Shown here: piece by piece, positions 21,766 to 28,647 of the stretch | Numbering within the stretch: the first letter of the stretch is position 1 | Layout: every line of letters starts with the position of its first letter | Assembly (NCBI GenBank): GCA_003513495.1 | Contig: DOPM01000007.1 | Span: 1-28,647 of the forward strand | From: Desulfosporosinus sp. | Lineage (GTDB): Bacteria > Bacillota > Desulfitobacteriia > Desulfitobacteriales > Desulfitobacteriaceae | Length of the DNA stretch: 28,647 nucleotides | Direction of reading: 5' to 3' | The notes under the pieces: model-generated | Seen by the model: only the letters and a program-made list of their open reading frames with translations | Databases searched by the model: none | What the model was told of the DNA's origin: nothing | Position numbers and translations under genes: made by a program

Positions 21766-22134
21766 TTGGAACTTGTGATTGGGTTAGTCATGATTGCCGG
21801 CGCTATAGCCATTATCGGATACCCATTAATCCAGAAGGATATTCATAACTTGAAAGTTAAGCCGGCGAAAAATATACCCCTCGGCTATGAACAGCAAAAA
21901 GAAATAGTCATGTCCTCCCTAGGAGAAATCGAATTTGACTTTAATATGCATAAGCTGACTGTTGATGATTATCAGGAATTGAAAGCTTTATATAAAGAAA
22001 GAGCTGTACAATTGCTCAAGGCGAATGACAAAGTTTCTGGAGTAACCGAAAAGGATCTGGTTAGAAAATTAGAAGAAGAAATCGAAGCTGACTTAAAAAG
22101 TCTAAAAGGATCAGATGACAATGAAAAGGGTTAA
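21766..22134 (+). CDS. Small CcmI-like membrane protein
   Basis: A 122-residue protein: a single N-terminal membrane helix (VIGLVMIAGAIAIIGYPLI), then a cytoplasmic helical part with MSSLGEIEFDFNMHKLTVDDYQELKALYKE, which resembles the 'ele-D---GKls-edY-eL' segment of CcmI/CycH. It lacks TPR repeats. The start TTG 21766 follows AGGAGGGG by five bases. It lies between ccmH and the next accessory gene, so a scaffold role with CcmH and CcmF is likely. Confidence 0.75.
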   Translation: MELVIGLVMIAGAIAIIGYPLIQKDIHNLKVKPAKNIPLGYEQQKEIVMSSLGEIEFDFNMHKLTVDDYQELKALYKERAVQLLKANDKVSGVTEKDLVRKLEEEIEADLKSLKGSDDNEKG

Positions 22135-22585
22135 AATGCTAATGGTTTTAGGTAGTCTTACAGTGTTCTCTCTTTTTCCTGCACTGGGAGTTCAGGCAAC
22201 CCCCACTCTTAGTTCAGGATACCAGGACAAAGTACTGTTTCATTCTCCGAGCCATATGGCAAAGTGGAATAAAAGCACGCTAAAGGGTCTTGATCCTCAC
22301 GTCTTGGTAGCTTTTATGGGCTTAATGCTCGTCATGATTCCAGGCACCTTCTTATACCGAGGCCGCAAAAACCAATCTAAGGCACAAACGGTAGAATCTC
22401 AAACCGATGTGGCTAATTCAGAGATCAAAAAGCAAATAGTCTTAGCCAAAATTCGCCAAATTGAAGAACACTTTGCCCAAGGGAAAATTACTCAAGAAGA
22501 ATATACTAAGACTCTAGCGGGTTATAAGGCTCTTCTTAAGAAAATGGAAGAAGAGAGGAGACGGACCGTTGATAGAAGGGATTAA
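22115..22585 (+). CDS. Membrane protein with CcmI-like tail in the ccm operon
   Basis: A 156-residue protein. An N-terminal signal peptide (MLMVLGSLTVFSLFPALGVQ, cleavage near VQA-TPT) is followed by a short outer part with a His-containing stretch (KVLFHSPSHMAKW), a membrane helix (HVLVAFMGLMLVMIPGTFLY), and a cytoplasmic helix pair with HFAQGKITQEEYTKTLAGYKALLKKMEE. This last part is of the same type as in the proteins at 17853 and 21766. The ATG at 22115 overlaps the end of the preceding gene by 20 bases. I do not recognise a family. The outer His residues could contact heme, but this is a guess. Confidence 0.7.
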   Translation: MTMKRVKMLMVLGSLTVFSLFPALGVQATPTLSSGYQDKVLFHSPSHMAKWNKSTLKGLDPHVLVAFMGLMLVMIPGTFLYRGRKNQSKAQTVESQTDVANSEIKKQIVLAKIRQIEEHFAQGKITQEEYTKTLAGYKALLKKMEEERRRTVDRRD

Positions 22586-23267
22586 TTTATCTAAAACCTA
22601 TGGTAACAAAAACGTACTAAGGGACATTTCTTTAACGATTCCTAAGGGCGAGTTCACAGCTGTTTTAGGACCTAATGGGGCCGGGAAATCGACGCTCCTG
22701 AAAATCCTTGCTTTAATGTCCAAGCCCGATTCCGGAGAGGTTAAAATCGGGAAACAATCGTTTGTTAACCTTAAAGGTGAATTAAAACGTAAAATTGGTA
22801 TCCTATCACATAGCTCTTTTTTGTATCCAGAGCTTACAGCCTATGAAAATCTTCAATTTTACGGACGCTTATATGATGTTCGTCACTTGGAAGAGCAAAT
22901 AATATCGGTTATTAAAAAGGTCGGGCTCTTGTTAGCTTTAAATGAACCGGTCTATACCTTTTCGAGAGGCATGCTGCAGCGTCTATCCATAGCTAGAGCG
23001 TTAATTCATAGTCCGGAAGTAATATTTCTGGATGAACCTTTTACAGGATTGGACCAGCAAGGCATCAGTTTGCTTCAAGACGTATTAAAAGATCTAAAGT
23101 CCAGTCAGAAAACCATACTTATAGTAACCCATAGTTTTGAACAGGGGATGGAGGACATTGATCGGATACTAATTATCAATAAAGGGCAGATAGCAGCCGA
23201 CTTTCCCACTGAAAATCTTCAAGCCGGAGATTTAAAAAGAATCTACGTTGAAAAGGTGGCCAGTTAA
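22569..23267 (+). CDS. ccmA: Heme-exporter ABC ATPase CcmA
   Basis: A 232-residue ABC ATPase with Walker A GPNGAGKST, Q-loop region GILSHSS, signature-like FSRGMLQR (serine-rich start as in the CcmA group), Walker B VIFLDEP, and switch His in VTHS. CcmA with CcmB and CcmC releases holo-CcmE from the complex. TTG 22569 is preferred, with GAGGAG eight bases upstream; the frame overlaps the preceding gene by 17 bases. It abuts ccmB with no gap. Confidence 0.92.
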   Translation: MIEGINLSKTYGNKNVLRDISLTIPKGEFTAVLGPNGAGKSTLLKILALMSKPDSGEVKIGKQSFVNLKGELKRKIGILSHSSFLYPELTAYENLQFYGRLYDVRHLEEQIISVIKKVGLLLALNEPVYTFSRGMLQRLSIARALIHSPEVIFLDEPFTGLDQQGISLLQDVLKDLKSSQKTILIVTHSFEQGMEDIDRILIINKGQIAADFPTENLQAGDLKRIYVEKVAS

Positions 23268-23951
23268 ATGGGTCGGGCACTCGCTCTAATCACAACTATC
23301 TTTAAGAAGGATTTGGTCAGCGAGCTTCGAGCAAAAGAGTCTGTTGTAACCATGGTTACCTTTTCGGTTCTGATTTTAGTCCTCTTTAGCATGGCTTTTG
23401 AACCGTCAAGAGAGACTGTTAGGGAAATTCTGCCTGGTCTTATTTGGATGAGTCTGATTTTTTCCGGAATTCTAGGTCTTAACCGCACCTATGCAAGGGA
23501 GAGGTTTAATGACTGTTTGATAGGTATCCTGTCATCTCCAATTGCTCCTTACCACATTTATATCGGTAAGGCGGCAAGCAGCCTAGTACAGCTTTTTATC
23601 GTAGAAATAATAACGTTTCCTTTGTATTTTGTCTTTTATGACCTTGAAATCGATGGATCTCTAGGGATTTTGTTGTTAACCATGTTACTCGGGTCGGTGG
23701 GCTTTATTTTAGTGGGAACCTTTCTTGCAGCCTTAACCAGTAATCTGAGGTCTAACGATGCTTTGCTGCCGGTTATCTTATTTCCGCTTCTTGTACCTGT
23801 TTTATTAGCTTCCATCGAAGCAACTTCTGCAATCTTTGCCGGATTAACACTTAATCAATATCTGCCGTGGCTTAAACTAATCCTAGTCTACGATCTTGTA
23901 TTTCTAGTAGTGCCCTTATTGCTGTTTGATTACCTTATGGAGGTGGATTAA
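23268..23951 (+). CDS. ccmB: Heme-exporter membrane subunit CcmB
   Basis: A 227-residue membrane protein with about six helices. The N-terminal FKKDLVSELRAKESVVTMV and the following FEPSRETVREILPGLIWMSLIFSG are typical of CcmB. The ABC coupling region lies at YARERFNDCLIGILSSPI. ATG 23268 starts directly after the ccmA stop, and the last base of the stop is shared with the ATG of ccmC. Confidence 0.9.
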   Translation: MGRALALITTIFKKDLVSELRAKESVVTMVTFSVLILVLFSMAFEPSRETVREILPGLIWMSLIFSGILGLNRTYARERFNDCLIGILSSPIAPYHIYIGKAASSLVQLFIVEIITFPLYFVFYDLEIDGSLGILLLTMLLGSVGFILVGTFLAALTSNLRSNDALLPVILFPLLVPVLLASIEATSAIFAGLTLNQYLPWLKLILVYDLVFLVVPLLLFDYLMEVD

Positions 23952-24637
23952 TGAAGCATACTTCATCGCTAAAAAGGGTTCTGTTGGCTTCGACCTTTGT
24001 TTCAATGTTAGTTTCTTTGTACTTAGTGTTTGTTTGGGTTCCTGTAGAGAGGCAAATGGGGCCGGTACAGAAGATCTTTTACTTTCATGTTCCGTCAGCG
24101 TGGGTAGCTTTCTTAGCATTTTTTGTTGTTTTTGCAGCAAGCCTAATGTATTTGAAAACAAAATTGGCATTATATGATATTATTGCCGGAAGCTCGGCCC
24201 AAGTGGGGGTTGTTTTTACAACAATTGTCTTGATTACGGGCCCGATCTGGGGTAAGGCTTCTTGGGGGACGTGGTGGACGTGGGACCCTAGGTTGACCAC
24301 AACCTTGATATTATGGTTTATCTATTTAGCTTATTTAATTATTCGAAACTCAGCAAAAGGGCATGAAAAAAACCTTAGGCTCGCGGCTGTCTTTGGGATC
24401 ATTGGGTTCATAGACGTACCTATCGTCTTCATGGCGGTTCGGTGGTGGCGGACGATCCATCCGGTTGTTTTTGAAGCTAATAACATTGGTCTGCCAACCT
24501 CTATGCTTACTACCTTAATGGTATGCTTGTTAACCTTTACCTTACTTTATTTCGTATTACTATTAAAAAGCATGAAGATTGAGCAAGCGGAACGTAAACT
24601 ACAAAATCTTATAAGTGAGGCTCTAAAAGCTTATTAA
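23951..24637 (+). CDS. ccmC: Heme-handling membrane protein CcmC
   Basis: A 228-residue protein with six helices and the WWD motif WGTWWTWDPRLTT. Conserved HVPSAW near the start carries the first heme-axial His, and the second is in RTIHP. CcmC loads heme onto CcmE on the outer face. It follows ccmB with a one-base overlap. The 3' neighbour ccmD is ten bases away. Confidence 0.94.
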   Translation: MKHTSSLKRVLLASTFVSMLVSLYLVFVWVPVERQMGPVQKIFYFHVPSAWVAFLAFFVVFAASLMYLKTKLALYDIIAGSSAQVGVVFTTIVLITGPIWGKASWGTWWTWDPRLTTTLILWFIYLAYLIIRNSAKGHEKNLRLAAVFGIIGFIDVPIVFMAVRWWRTIHPVVFEANNIGLPTSMLTTLMVCLLTFTLLYFVLLLKSMKIEQAERKLQNLISEALKAY

Positions 24638-24647
24638 GGAGGTTTCA

Positions 24648-24779
24648 ATGGATTATTTGTTTTGGGGATATACGGTAATATGGGGTTTACTATTCGGCTA
24701 CGTTATTTACTTGGATTTTAGAGAAAGAACGATTCAGACTAAACTTAACCAGTTAGAGATGGTGTTAGGAAAAAAGTGA
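24648..24779 (+). CDS. ccmD: CcmD, small heme-exporter subunit
   Basis: A 43-residue peptide with a membrane helix (DYLFWGYTVIWGLLFGYVIY) and a basic, charged C-terminal helix, the layout of CcmD. Start ATG 24648 follows AGGAGG by six to seven bases. CcmD stabilises CcmC-CcmE. It closes the operon. No CcmG-type thioredoxin is seen in this window. Confidence 0.8.
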   Translation: MDYLFWGYTVIWGLLFGYVIYLDFRERTIQTKLNQLEMVLGKK

Positions 24780-24853
24780 AAGTAGTTTTTTTACGTGGTA
24801 CGGAAACTGATTCTTACTTTTCTCTAGTTGACAACAAGAACTGATATCCTTTT

Positions 24854-25225
24854 TCAAGGAGATATTATTCTTCTTTTGATGAGACATTTCAACTCACTCT
24901 TTCCGCAAAGGCATTGGTCGTTTTTATCGCAGGACGCTACTTGTTGTTCTACATCACCTAAGACAGTATCAAACATTGTTAGCAGGCGTTTGACTTGTTC
25001 ATCGTGTAGGGAATAATAGATGAATTTCCCTTCTTGGCGTGCTGTAACGATACCGCATCCTTTTAGACAGGCTAAATGTTGGGAAATATTAGATTGGTTT
25101 CCGTGGATTTCACTAACGATTTGCAGCACAGTTTTCTCTGCGTCCATTATTGACTCCAGTATTTCCAGACGAGTCCGATCAGCAAACCCCTTTAAAAATT
25201 TCACTTTAAGGTCTAGATAATCCAT
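24854..25225 (-). CDS. ArsR-family metal-responsive repressor with Cys-rich tail
   Basis: About 123 residues. The winged helix shows as LKGFADRTRLEILESIM, then HGNQSNISQHLACLKGCGIV and RQEGKFIYYSL. The tail has five Cys in SCDKNDQCLCGKSELKC, and one Cys in the recognition helix region (HLACLKGCG), which is the CmtR-like or C-terminal metal-site pattern. Start ATG 25225 (minus) is chosen because GGAGG lies nine bases upstream; a longer frame to 25255 lacks this. It points away from the Fe operon, converges on the ccm operon, and likely represses itself through the two palindromes upstream. Its cognate metal or efflux partner is not in the window. Confidence 0.83.
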   Translation of the reverse strand: MDYLDLKVKFLKGFADRTRLEILESIMDAEKTVLQIVSEIHGNQSNISQHLACLKGCGIVTARQEGKFIYYSLHDEQVKRLLTMFDTVLGDVEQQVASCDKNDQCLCGKSELKCLIKRRIISP

Positions 25226-25241
25226 TGTAATTAACCTCCAT

Positions 25242-25299
25242 ATATTAGTGCGCACTAATATCTAATCCATATATTAGTATTGACTAATGTGTTTGTCAA
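25242..25299 (-). promoter_or_regulatory. Promoter with two palindromic operators for the ArsR gene
   Basis: On the minus strand TTGACA (plus 25294-25299), 17 bases, TAATAT (plus 25271-25276). One operator, ATATTAGT-N4-ACTAATGT (plus 25271-25290), covers the -10. The other, a perfect 20-base palindrome ATATTAGTGC plus its mirror (plus 25242-25261), covers the start of transcription. Centres are 29 bases apart, close to three helical turns. I see nothing in 25300-25500. Confidence 0.78.
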
Positions 25300-25504
25300 G
25301 ATTAAACTTTCAAACACAATCCAAAATACTTTTGTCATCTAAACATCCGTTAGTGCGTTAAGCAAGCTGGGAACCGAATTTTGATTTTCGATTTGTTTAT
25401 GGAGTTAACTGATAATCAATATTAGATACATGGGAGGGCATATCTATTTATATTTGATACAAAATTAAGTTCTTCGGATGAATAGCAGGGTATCAAAAAA
25501 GCTG

Positions 25505-25553
25505 TTGACAAATTAGATGAATGAAGTATACTCATAAGTGAGAATGATTTTCA
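25505..25553 (+). promoter_or_regulatory. Promoter and Fur box of the ferric iron ABC operon
   Basis: TTGACA (25505-25510), 16 bases, TATACT (25527-25532). TGAGAATGATTTTCA (25539-25553) is a 7-1-7 Fur box (TGANAAT-N-ATTNTCA) over the likely start, as expected for iron repression by Fur. Confidence 0.75.
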
Positions 25554-25627
25554 ATATCTTGAACGCGTGCAAGATATAAGTCAAAGGGTATGAACTATTT
25601 TTGGAAATTTGGGAGGAGAAACACATT

Positions 25628-26710
25628 ATGAAAAAACGTCGCTTTGCAGGAATGCTTGCTGTACTTACTTTAGCCGGAGCAGTACTTACGGGTTGTTCAG
25701 CAACTTCATCGACTACAGTTCAAACGGAATCCAGTTCACAGCAAGGGGAAAATACAAGTCAAGTTGTCAATATTTATTCTGACCGACATTATGAGACGGA
25801 TAAGCTGCTCTTAGAGGAGTTCTCTAAGGAAACTGGGATTAAGGTCAATGTCATCGAAGGGAAATCCGATGAATTGATTGAGCGACTTGCTCGGGAAGGG
25901 AAAGATTCTCAAGCGGATCTTCTTGTGACAGCAGACGTCGGAAGACTTCATAGGGCAAAAGAGCAAGGGTTATTACAGTCTGCAGAATCGGATACCTTAT
26001 CTAAAAACGTTCCAGAGAATCTTAAAGATAAAGACAATCAATGGTATGGTTTAACAGTTCGAGCGCGAGTCTTGGTTTATGCCAAGGATCGTGTAGACCC
26101 ATCCCAATTATCAACTTACGAAGATCTGACCGATCCCAAGTGGAAAAAGAAAATTCTCGTGCGTAGTTCAGACAATATCTACAACCAATCCTTACTTGCT
26201 TCGTTTATCGCTGTGAACGGGGAAGAAAAGGCGATAGCATGGGCTAAAGGGATTGTCGACAATATGGCGCGTACACCCAAAGGATCGGATCGGGATCAAG
26301 CAAAGGCTGTAGTCGCAGGCGAAGGAGATGTTGCCATCATGAACACGTATTATTATGGCCTCCTCCTAAATTCTTCGGATTCCGAAGAAGTCAAGGTCGC
26401 TAAACAACTTGGGGTCTTCTTCCCAAATCAAAGCACAACCGGTACTCACATTAATGTCAGTGGAGCTGGTGTAACTGCATCAGCAAAGAATAAAGAAAAT
26501 GCGATCAAATTGGTTGAATTCCTTTCTAGCGAAAAGGCCCAGAAACAATTTGCCGAAGCAAACTATGAATACCCGGCTAACCCTGCTGTTGAGCCTTCAG
26601 ACCTTTTGAAGTCCTGGGGAAGCTTTAAACCACAGACTATCAACCTCACGAAACTAGGCGAGAATAATAAGAACGCTGTACAGATCTTTAGTCAAGTGGG
26701 TTGGAAGTAA
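25628..26710 (+). CDS. fbpA: Ferric iron ABC transporter substrate-binding lipoprotein
   Basis: A 360-residue lipoprotein with lipobox LTGC after MKKRRFAGMLAVLTLAGAVL. The mature protein has the FbpA/FutA fold: VVNIYSDRHYETDKLLLEEF, then GIKVNVIEGK, LLVTADVGRLH and GLTVRARVLVYAKDRV. The Tyr cluster MNTYYYG near residue 240 is the ferric iron ligand pair of the family. ATG 25628 is preferred because GGGAGGAG lies nine bases upstream. It delivers Fe3+ to the permease downstream. A hairpin after the gene probably reduces transcription into the permease, and the operon is Fur-regulated by the box at 25539. Confidence 0.92.
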   Translation: MKKRRFAGMLAVLTLAGAVLTGCSATSSTTVQTESSSQQGENTSQVVNIYSDRHYETDKLLLEEFSKETGIKVNVIEGKSDELIERLAREGKDSQADLLVTADVGRLHRAKEQGLLQSAESDTLSKNVPENLKDKDNQWYGLTVRARVLVYAKDRVDPSQLSTYEDLTDPKWKKKILVRSSDNIYNQSLLASFIAVNGEEKAIAWAKGIVDNMARTPKGSDRDQAKAVVAGEGDVAIMNTYYYGLLLNSSDSEEVKVAKQLGVFFPNQSTTGTHINVSGAGVTASAKNKENAIKLVEFLSSEKAQKQFAEANYEYPANPAVEPSDLLKSWGSFKPQTINLTKLGENNKNAVQIFSQVGWK

Positions 26711-26724
26711 TCCTGCGAGTCGAC

Positions 26725-26752
26725 AAAGGCAGCCTAGAGAGGCTGCCTTTGT
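26725..26752 (+). terminator. Hairpin between binding protein and permease
   Basis: AAAGGCAGCCT (26725-26735), loop AGAG, AGGCTGCCTTT (26740-26750) form a perfect 11-bp stem followed by GTTGG. A partial terminator here would give more binding protein than permease. Confidence 0.75.
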
Positions 26753-26791
26753 TGGTATGGTAGTTATAGATAGATTAAGGGCGGTGTAAAT

Positions 26792-28435
26792 TTGAGGAGT
26801 GGTAGCAGTATCAAACGGAGCTTTAACCTATGGGGAATGTTGAGTGCGTTTTTCGCTGCACTGATTATCTTACCTAATGTTGACCTATTTGGGAATTTGT
26901 TTGTTCAACCGAATGAGAATTGGTATCACATAAAAACGTATTTACTAAAAGATTATATTACCAATACTTTAGTAATCATTGGTTTTACTGGTATATTTAC
27001 AGTTTTGGTTGGTAGTGGGCTGGCATGGTTGATCTCCGCTTATGATTTTCCAGGAAGAAGGATTTTTAATTGGGCTCTGATTCTACCATTGACAATTCCG
27101 CCTTATATTGGGGCGTACACTTATAATGGGATTTTAAACTATACCGGAGTCGTACAAAGGCTTCTCAGAAATGTCTTGGAAGTTCAGGTCAATCCAAAGT
27201 GGTTGGATATTATGAACATTCAGGGAGCAATATTCATTTTTGCTGTCTTTTTATTTCCGTATGTCTATACCGTCACTCGTGCGTTTTTAGCCAACCAATC
27301 AGCGTCTCTCATTGAAAACGCGAGGTTGTTAGGTAAGAATTCACTAGAAATTTTTGTTCAGGTAGTTTTACCTATTTCGAGGGGGGCCATTTTAGGTGGG
27401 ATGACTCTCGTGATTTTTGAAGTACTCAATGATTACGGAGTAGTCTCTTATTTTGGAGTGCAAACATTTAGTACTGCAATTTTTAAGGCATGGTTCTCTA
27501 TGGGGGATATAGACACTGCCGTTAAGCTTTCAGGAGTTTTAATGACTATTGTCATTAGTGTATTACTGCTTGAAAGAGGATTAAGAGGGAGAAAAAAATA
27601 CAGTTATACCACCTCTAAAGTAAGGCCAATTGTACGGACTAGGCTCAGGGGGATGAAGGGGTTTTGGGCTTTTTTCCTCAGTTTTATCGTTCTTAGTTTA
27701 GGGTTCATAATTCCAGTCCTTCAACTCCTTGTTTGGAGTACCTTAACTTATAAAAAGGTTCTTAATATTGCATTTCTTAAGTTGCTTGGGAATTCGGTCG
27801 TAGTAGCGCTGGTGGCAGCGTTAATTATCTTGGGGGTTGCTGTAATTATTGCGAATTTTTCTCGGCTTCAAGAAAACTGGGTTGGGAAGCTTTTCTCAAA
27901 GGTCACTTTGCTTGGTTATTCGATTCCGGGAGCCGTTATTTCTATGGGAGTGATTCTTTTCTTTGTAGATTTTGATCGTAAGCTAGAGTGGTTCTATAAA
28001 GTATTGAACCCCAACTCGATCACTTTAGTTCTCAGTTCGAGTGTTGTTATGCTGATTTTCGCCTATTCCGTTCGTTTCTTAGCCGTTGGATACCAATCCA
28101 TTGAAGCAGGGTTTGAAAAAGTGGGGAAGAAGTTTTTTGAAGCCTCTCGTATGCTTGGAAACGGGGTAACCAAAACGTTCTTTAGAGTTGACCTCCTTAT
28201 GATTAAGCCGGCGGTTATCAGTGCTTTCGCTTTAACCTTTGTGGATATCGTTAAGGAGCTTCCACTAACCCTTATCCTAAGACCGTATAATTTTAATACG
28301 CTAGCTACTAAAACTTATGAGTATGCCACGGATGAAATGATTCATGAGGCTGCAATTCCTGCCTTGTTGATTATTCTAGTAAGCATTGCTTCCGTGTATT
28401 TGCTAAATAAACTTGGAGAAAAGGAGGGAATCTAA
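26792..28435 (+). CDS. fbpB: Ferric iron ABC transporter permease (fused, FbpB type)
   Basis: A 547-residue permease with two binding-protein-dependent transport domains in tandem. EAA-type coupling loops occur in each half: ENARLLGKNSLEIFVQVVLP (residues about 180-200) and EASRMLGNGVTKTFFRVDLL (about 450-470). About 12 helices are present. Such fusions are typical of FbpB/SfuB. TTG 26792 follows AAGGGCGGTG by about six bases. It abuts the ATPase gene, whose ATG begins right after the stop codon. Confidence 0.93.
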   Translation: MRSGSSIKRSFNLWGMLSAFFAALIILPNVDLFGNLFVQPNENWYHIKTYLLKDYITNTLVIIGFTGIFTVLVGSGLAWLISAYDFPGRRIFNWALILPLTIPPYIGAYTYNGILNYTGVVQRLLRNVLEVQVNPKWLDIMNIQGAIFIFAVFLFPYVYTVTRAFLANQSASLIENARLLGKNSLEIFVQVVLPISRGAILGGMTLVIFEVLNDYGVVSYFGVQTFSTAIFKAWFSMGDIDTAVKLSGVLMTIVISVLLLERGLRGRKKYSYTTSKVRPIVRTRLRGMKGFWAFFLSFIVLSLGFIIPVLQLLVWSTLTYKKVLNIAFLKLLGNSVVVALVAALIILGVAVIIANFSRLQENWVGKLFSKVTLLGYSIPGAVISMGVILFFVDFDRKLEWFYKVLNPNSITLVLSSSVVMLIFAYSVRFLAVGYQSIEAGFEKVGKKFFEASRMLGNGVTKTFFRVDLLMIKPAVISAFALTFVDIVKELPLTLILRPYNFNTLATKTYEYATDEMIHEAAIPALLIILVSIASVYLLNKLGEKEGI

Positions 28436-28647
28436 ATGTTTGCCGAAATACGAGGATTGTCCTTTAGATATAAGAATTCATCTGTAGATAACGTTAAGGA
28501 CTTTAATCTAGAAATGAATCAGGGTGAAGTTACCTGTATCTTAGGAGAAAGTGGAAGTGGTAAAAGTACAGTTTTGCGACTTCTCGCTGGACTTGAATTT
28601 CCTTTGAACGGTCAAATGCAAATCAATGGAAAGATACTATTTAATGA
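28436..28647 (+). CDS. fbpC: Ferric iron ABC transporter ATPase (partial)
   Basis: The first 70 residues of an ABC ATPase, cut by the right edge. Walker A GESGSGKST is present, followed by VLRLLAGLE. The start ATG 28436 has AAGGAGGG about eight bases upstream. Gene order and family (FbpA-B-C) suggest it energises Fe3+ uptake through the fused permease. The signature and Walker B lie outside the window. Confidence 0.9.
   Translation, partial: MFAEIRGLSFRYKNSSVDNVKDFNLEMNQGEVTCILGESGSGKSTVLRLLAGLEFPLNGQMQINGKILFN

Noticed and set aside
22600..22616. GTAACAAAAACGTA resembling the WalR-like box inside ccmA
   Set aside because: It is coding sequence with only a partial palindrome and no second hexamer or -10 at the expected distance.

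Overview
The window looks like the chromosome of a low-GC, Gram-positive anaerobe of the Clostridia. Desulfosporosinus or Desulfitobacterium-type relatives are the best guess. This is inferred from a SigI/RsgI pair, strong GGAGG ribosome sites with many GTG and TTG starts, and a System I (Ccm) cytochrome c maturation operon in a Gram-positive background. No rRNA, tRNA, CRISPR array, intact insertion sequence or phage gene was seen.

Layout. 1-605: end of a ferrous iron operon (feoB tail, a Cys-rich mini-protein, feoA). 1.0-4.4 kb: secreted low-complexity proteins, three with strong signal-peptide or C-terminal relationships to other copies in the window, separated by relics of further copies. 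4.4-6.4 kb (minus strand): sigI and rsgI. 6.7-10.6 kb: a metal module (ZIP transporter, CadC-like ArsR repressor, CadA-type P-type ATPase). 10.8-11.4 kb: a third paralogue of the secreted family, followed by a decayed piece of cadA. 11.6-12.8 kb (minus): an M23 peptidase with coiled coils. 12.9-13.3 kb: debris, including a copy of the feoA 3' end. 13.4-14.5 kb: a NiCo-type riboswitch in front of a CDF metal exporter that carries a 5' frameshift. 14.6-15.5 kb: a DUF2680-like secreted protein and YnfA. 15.5-24.8 kb: a two-component system followed by ten genes of a cytochrome c maturation operon (ccmE, F, H, A, B, C, D and three accessory membrane proteins). 24.8-25.3 kb (minus): a second ArsR repressor with two operators. 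25.5-28.6 kb: a Fur-box-controlled ferric iron ABC importer (binding protein, fused permease, start of the ATPase).

The most interesting signal is regulatory. Two promoter classes recur across the secreted-protein genes. Class 1 is ACCC(T/C)-N20/21-CGAA, a good match to sigma-I promoters. It lies upstream of sigI itself and upstream of the three paralogous secreted proteins at 1063, 2016 and 10868. Class 2 is a TAACAAAAAYGTTA palindrome whose right half forms a WalR/PhoP-like direct repeat (TGTTAA-N5-TGTGAC). At three secreted-protein genes and at sigI it sits 21-22 bases before a -10 hexamer. Together these suggest a local cell-envelope circuit: a WalR-like regulator drives sigI and some surface proteins, and sigma-I drives the rest. 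In Bacillus subtilis both WalRK control of sigI and sigma-I autoregulation are known. The proteins made here are low-complexity envelope proteins, most of them ending in tryptophan, and look lineage-specific.

Other points worth attention are the shared operator of the ZIP gene and the arsR-cadA operon, an 11-bp triple repeat at the promoter of the ccm operon, a CxxxY-type CcmE, and three CcmI-like helical tails spread over separate proteins.
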